A stretch of DNA of 64,000 bases from NCBI RefSeq assembly GCF_900113525.1, contig NZ_FOPP01000002.1:1-64000 (forward strand), written 5' to 3'. Made by a program: the position numbers and the translations under genes. Numbering within the stretch: the stretch's first letter is position 1; the number at the start of each line of letters is the position of its first letter. This DNA is from Pedobacter insulae (GTDB taxonomy: Bacteria > Bacteroidota > Bacteroidia > Sphingobacteriales > Sphingobacteriaceae). The notes under the pieces are model-generated. The model was given only the letters and a program-made list of their open reading frames with translations. It did no database searches and was not told the DNA's origin. Positions 60,330 through 64,000 of this stretch are shown in pieces.

Positions 60330-61379
60330 ATGGTTCCAACTTCCGAGATTATCGCTTCGAGTAGTTTAGTATTTGTCCACCCTCAAATGCCAGGTATTTA
60401 TCGCAAAGGTAAACCGGGTTCATTTTACTATGTCGATAAAACAGGTGCCCGTATTTCAGCTGAAGCAGATCTAGAGCGGATAAAGAAATTAGTGTTGCCT
60501 CCTGCCTGGAGGGAAGTTTGGATTTCCTCAAAAAAAAATGGCTACCTGCAGGCTACCGGGATTGATGTTGCCGGAAGAAAGCAGTATCGCTATCATCCAG
60601 AGTGGACATCCAGAAGATCGGATCAAAAATATTTTAGGTTGTTAGAATTTGGAAAGGTATTGCCCACTGCCAGAAAGCGAATTGCGAGGGATTTAAGAAG
60701 AAAGAATTTGGACGAACGGAAAGTACTTGCGATTTGCACAGATGTTATGCAAAAAACTTTAATTAGAATTGGGAATGAAAGTTATAAAAAAAATTACGGA
60801 AGTTATGGACTGAGTACTTTAAAGGATCAACATTTTAAAGAACATAACTCGAAAGCGATGCTGAGCTTTGTGGGTAAAAAGGGTGTGAAACAGGAGATTG
60901 AGTTAAATCACAAAAATTTGATCCAATTGATAAAACGCTGCAAAGATATTCCCGGCCAAGAATTATTTCAATTTTATACAGAGAATGGAAAAGCACATAG
61001 GCCTGTTGATTCTGGAATGATCAATAACTACATCAGGGAGATCACGAACTGCGATTTTACTGCCAAAGATTTTAGAACCTGGGGAGGAACATTGGAAGCT
61101 TTACGACAGCTGGCTTGTTATACGGAGCAATATCCTGAAATGTCGAGAAAGAAAATTATCGTAGAGGTTTTAGATGAGGTAGCCAGAAAGTTAGGGAATA
61201 CAAGGGCCGTTTGCAAAAGTTCCTATGTTTATCCCATCTTATTGGAACGTTTTGAAAAGGGTGAGTTAGGGAAATATTTGAAAAAGATAAATACCCGCGA
61301 ATCGAAAAGCGCAGCTGCAATAGAAAATGATGAGAAAGTCTTAATGAAATTTTTAAAGGAAGCTGCTAAAAGTAGTTAG
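60330..61379 (+). CDS. type IB DNA topoisomerase
   Basis: This 349-residue poxvirus-like topoisomerase IB relaxes supercoils through a Tyr-3'-phosphate intermediate. The N-terminal domain has PPAWREVWIS and TGIDVAGRKQYRYHPEW. Catalytic residues are in RIGNESY, LKDQH, KDFRTWGGT and the Tyr of CKSSYVYP near 315. The length matches bacterial TopIB. Its stop codon lies within the 61368-61399 hairpin, shared with a convergent small gene. Confidence 0.93.
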   Translation: MVPTSEIIASSSLVFVHPQMPGIYRKGKPGSFYYVDKTGARISAEADLERIKKLVLPPAWREVWISSKKNGYLQATGIDVAGRKQYRYHPEWTSRRSDQKYFRLLEFGKVLPTARKRIARDLRRKNLDERKVLAICTDVMQKTLIRIGNESYKKNYGSYGLSTLKDQHFKEHNSKAMLSFVGKKGVKQEIELNHKNLIQLIKRCKDIPGQELFQFYTENGKAHRPVDSGMINNYIREITNCDFTAKDFRTWGGTLEALRQLACYTEQYPEMSRKKIIVEVLDEVARKLGNTRAVCKSSYVYPILLERFEKGELGKYLKKINTRESKSAAAIENDEKVLMKFLKEAAKSS

Positions 61380-61399
61380 CCCTTATGCTAACTACTTTT
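61368..61399. terminator. bidirectional terminator spanning two stop codons
   Basis: AAAAGTAGTTAGC (61368-61380) and GCTAACTACTTTT (61387-61399) are perfect 13-base arms with a six-base loop. Each arm contains a stop codon: TAG of the topoisomerase (61377-61379) and TAG of the minus-strand small gene (61390-61388). Confidence 0.8.
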
Positions 61400-61594
61400 A
61401 ACGGGGTGAACTGGTTGCTCGCTAGTTTCTTTTTGCTTAGCGGGGTTTTTAGTTTTCGCCATGTTGGGAGAGCCTTTGTAAACTTTATCCTCCGGTTTTT
61501 TTACGGCCTTATCCCCCTTATCTACTTTGCCTTTTGGTTGAGGCTCCAGATAATTACTAGGCTTTTCACTTTTTTTATGTTCTTCTTTGTTCAT
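61388..61594 (-). CDS. lysine/proline-rich small protein
   Basis: The 68 residues are mostly Lys, Pro, Glu, Ser and Gln (VDKGDKAVKKPEDKVYKG), with no hydrophobic core, so it should be disordered. No family is recognised. It starts with ATG 11 bp after the NamZ gene stops and its stop is built into a bidirectional terminator, which supports a real gene. The opposite-strand hydrophobic frame at 61385-61609 is its shadow. DNA or RNA binding is possible given the charge. Confidence 0.6.
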   Translation of the reverse strand: MNKEEHKKSEKPSNYLEPQPKGKVDKGDKAVKKPEDKVYKGSPNMAKTKNPAKQKETSEQPVHPVKSS

Positions 61595-61605
61595 AACAAC
61601 CCAAT

Positions 61606-62838
61606 TTAAGGATAGAGTAAGTACTTTTTACGCATTTGTTTGTACTCGCTCAAGCCTGGTTCCCAACTGGCACGGATTTCTTTTTCTGATTTTCCGGCGA
61701 TAATTTGTTGTCTAAAGTCGCTCACTCCAACGAGTTTTTCGATCGTACCCATTTGTTTACTCAATTTAGAGTTAAAGAAATCCTCTTTCTGAGGTGATGC
61801 TTTATACAATTCAATAACCCACGAGATATTTATTTGTTTGGTTTTTCTAAAAATATCGGTATCATATTTTCTTAAATCTAGGCCGTAACAAACCTCGTTC
61901 ATAAATATGGGTGTTTCGGCCATTCCTTTAATTCCGGTTGGCGTGTAAGAGAAGTTATATTTTCCTTTGAAGTAAGGGGTGCCCAATACGGTAAAAGGAA
62001 ATTGGGTGCCACGACCGTGATTGATGTATATGCCTTCAAACAGGCAAGTGCTAGGGTATAATAAGATAGATTGTGCAGTATTTAAGTTTGGAGATGGTTT
62101 TACAGGTAGCACGTAAGGCATTTCGTGTGTATAATTAGCATTTTTAATCACCGTGATCTTGCACTTTACTTTATCTTTTAACCATCCTTCACCATTTAGC
62201 ATGTGTGCATATTCGCCAACTGTTAAGCCATGTACGATAGGAATTGGCTGCAGCCCAATGCCCGACTTATGTTTCGGATCTAAAATTGGGCCATCAATGT
62301 AAAAACCATTTGGGTTCGGGCGATCTAAAATCATTACTTCTTTGTTATTAACCGCACAGGCTTCCATTAAATGCTGTAATGAGTTGATATAGGTATAGAA
62401 ACGAACACCAACGTCCTGTATGTCGAATATGACAACGTCAACGTCTGCCAACTCTTCTTTGGTTGGGGTATTGTGTTTGCCGTACAAGGAAATTTCTTTT
62501 ATGCCGGTTTTAGCATCAACCGCATCTTCTACGTGTACTCCCGCACTGGCATTCCCTCTAAAACCATGTTCAGGACCAAATATTTTAACCAAGTTTATTT
62601 TGTTCCTTAAAAGCACATCAACCGTTGTTTCATCGCCAATTATGGAAGTTTGGTTCGCTAAAATGGCGACACGTTTCCCTTTTAATAAAGGAAAATATTT
62701 TTCAGTTTGCTCAGCGCCGGTTTTAAACTTACCTGAAATTGTTTTGCCTGTTGAGGATTTTTGTTTTGCTGTCTGCCCGCATGCCGTTAGTGCGAAAACA
62801 GAAAGTAAGAGGGCAAACGCAATAGTTTTTTTCTTCAT
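61606..62838 (-). CDS. NamZ-family exo-beta-N-acetylmuramidase (DUF1343)
   Basis: DUF1343/NamZ enzymes remove terminal N-acetylmuramic acid from peptidoglycan fragments. The 410-residue protein has a lipoprotein signal ending at Cys20 (FALTAC). The family's RVAILANQTSIIG, FGPEHGFRG, VVIFDIQDVGVRFYTYI and LDRPNPNGFYIDGP segments follow. It is anchored to the envelope. It is followed by the lysine-rich small gene. With the GH20 enzyme at 26415 it may support wall recycling. Confidence 0.88.
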   Translation of the reverse strand: MKKKTIAFALLLSVFALTACGQTAKQKSSTGKTISGKFKTGAEQTEKYFPLLKGKRVAILANQTSIIGDETTVDVLLRNKINLVKIFGPEHGFRGNASAGVHVEDAVDAKTGIKEISLYGKHNTPTKEELADVDVVIFDIQDVGVRFYTYINSLQHLMEACAVNNKEVMILDRPNPNGFYIDGPILDPKHKSGIGLQPIPIVHGLTVGEYAHMLNGEGWLKDKVKCKITVIKNANYTHEMPYVLPVKPSPNLNTAQSILLYPSTCLFEGIYINHGRGTQFPFTVLGTPYFKGKYNFSYTPTGIKGMAETPIFMNEVCYGLDLRKYDTDIFRKTKQINISWVIELYKASPQKEDFFNSKLSKQMGTIEKLVGVSDFRQQIIAGKSEKEIRASWEPGLSEYKQMRKKYLLYP

Positions 62839-62918
62839 CTTTATAGGTTTTTAAAAGTATTATGCGTTAAATCAAAATCGAATTAGCACTTTTGCTAAGT
62901 TACAAATTATTATAAATT

Positions 62919-64000
62919 TTGAACATAGCTTATTTTATATCAAGGCGAATAGCCATTAAATCAGAACGCACTTTCTCTAAATTGATTGTACGCATTGCTA
63001 TTGCTGGGGTAATGTTGAGCCTTGCGGTGATGATTTTGTCGGTAGCCATTATCACTGGATTTAAAACTGAAATTCGTGATAAGGTAAGAGGCTTTATTGG
63101 CGATATTCAAATTTATCGCTATGATTTAAATGGTTCTTTTGAAAAAGCACCTTTCGTGCCAAATGACACCACGCTTGCTAACCTGCGCAACAATCCAGAT
63201 GTTGCCTCCTTCTATCCTTTTGCTACCAAGCCTGCAATAATTGCGGCGAATGAAGAAGTAGAGGGAATCAATTTTAAAGGGATTGATAAAACTTATGATT
63301 GGGAGTTTATCAAGAAGCATTTGGTGAGCGGTACAGTTATCAATTTTAACGACCAAAGTAAAAACCAAATTCTGATATCAGCTTTCACAGCCAACCGCTT
63401 AAAACTAAAACTAGGTGATAGTTTTCTCATGCATTTTGTGCAAAATCCGCCAAAACCAAGAAAGTTTATCATTGTTGGGATTTATGATATTGGCATTGAA
63501 AACATTGATAAGAGTTTCGCATTGGGAAATATCAATATCATTAGGGGCGTTAACAATTGGGATTCAGGACAGATGGGAGGGATTGAGGTACGAATTAAGC
63601 ATTTTGAAAATCTAAGGCCCGTAGCGAATGAAGTGTATGCCAATTTAGAACTCAAGCTTAGATCCCGATCTGTTGAAGAAAGTTCACCTGAAATTTTTAC
63701 CTGGCTTTCATTGTTGGATGTAAATACGAGAGTTCTACTTATTTTAATGATGATTGTGGGGGTAATCAATATGGTAACCGCATTGTTGATTATGATATTG
63801 GAGCGGACCACCATGATTGGTTTACTCAAGGCTTTGGGTATTTCCAATTTCAATGTGATGAAAATTTTCTTATACAATGCTATTTACCTGGTGGGCTTCG
63901 GACTCATCTTGGGGAATTTATTGGGGCTTGGCCTGGCTTATTTACAGCAATACAAGCATATTTTTAAGTTAGATCAAACCAATTATTATCTTGCCTATGT
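62919..64000 (+). CDS. FtsX/LolE-type ABC transporter permease (3' end cut by window)
   Basis: This open frame starts with TTG at 62919 and continues past the window end (360 codons seen). A stop codon two codons upstream and no earlier ATG leave TTG as the only reasonable start. The protein opens with NIAYFISRRIAIKSERTFSK, then a membrane helix (about 25-48). A large periplasmic MacB-like domain (about 50-255) and two further helices (about 270-290 and 315-340) follow. This is the LolC/LolE lipoprotein-release pattern. The ATPase should lie elsewhere. Confidence 0.85.
   Translation, partial: MNIAYFISRRIAIKSERTFSKLIVRIAIAGVMLSLAVMILSVAIITGFKTEIRDKVRGFIGDIQIYRYDLNGSFEKAPFVPNDTTLANLRNNPDVASFYPFATKPAIIAANEEVEGINFKGIDKTYDWEFIKKHLVSGTVINFNDQSKNQILISAFTANRLKLKLGDSFLMHFVQNPPKPRKFIIVGIYDIGIENIDKSFALGNINIIRGVNNWDSGQMGGIEVRIKHFENLRPVANEVYANLELKLRSRSVEESSPEIFTWLSLLDVNTRVLLILMMIVGVINMVTALLIMILERTTMIGLLKALGISNFNVMKIFLYNAIYLVGFGLILGNLLGLGLAYLQQYKHIFKLDQTNYYLAY

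Noticed and set aside
61385..61609. 74-residue hydrophobic plus-strand frame after topoisomerase IB
   Set aside because: It is the complement of the Lys-rich gene (AAA codons read as TTT) and begins inside the terminator hairpin.

Overview
The window is a chromosomal segment of a Bacteroidota bacterium, most likely family Sphingobacteriaceae and close to Pedobacter. Genes are AT-rich and mostly lack Shine-Dalgarno sequences. Promoters carry the Bacteroidota -7 element TAnnTTTG. The 16S ends in a CCTCC core preceded by GGAATA. Several proteins belong to Bacteroidota-typical families (DUF4783, DUF4294, DUF6588, IcmF, BshB1, HU-CCDC81/SPOR). No phage, IS, CRISPR array or genomic island was found: this is core chromosome.

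Layout. 1-5943 is a complete rRNA operon: three tandem promoters, a long leader, 16S, tRNA-Ile(GAT), tRNA-Ala(TGC), 23S, 5S and a terminator. Leader and spacer segments pair across 16S and across 23S as processing stems. 6072-12217 holds an acyl-ACP desaturase, the fused mutase IcmF and a PafA-like phosphatase. 12277-21364 is a minus-strand cluster that looks like one envelope machine: TPR protein, outer-membrane barrel, SPOR protein, ExbB, ExbD and a TonB-like protein, followed by folC. 21532-23016 is pyrR-pyrB. 23080-30220 holds a class IV aminotransferase, a DmpA-type peptidase, a DCC protein, a GH20 hexosaminidase/small membrane protein/methyltransferase operon, and rpsA.

30466-36816 holds an SH3b protein, a DUF1080 protein, divergent cmk and arfB, an LpxR-like protein and lon. 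37076-45929 carries gpmI, nadC, plsY, an M48 lipoprotein, pabB, purA and a Fur-family regulator. Next comes the bifunctional (p)ppGpp enzyme (46027-48240). A plus-strand set follows: DUF4294, glutathione peroxidase, bshB1 and an acyl-CoA dehydrogenase (48350-51573). 51548-62838 holds lysine 6-aminotransferase, a serine hydrolase, a D-cysteine desulfhydrase-like enzyme, rluD, a second class IV aminotransferase, fmt, topoisomerase IB, a lysine-rich small protein and a NamZ-family muramidase. An FtsX/LolE-type permease starts with TTG at 62919 and runs off the end.

The most notable points are: the Tol-like envelope operon; extended promoter identity between the rRNA operon and rpsA; two related long palindromes, one kept pairable by G-U pairs only on the purA strand; near-leaderless divergent cmk/arfB promoters; four TAATG stop-start junctions; and a structured, terminator-bounded gap at 53493-53647 that may encode a small RNA or a 29-residue protein. 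All functions are read from sequence motifs and remembered family features; no database search was run.
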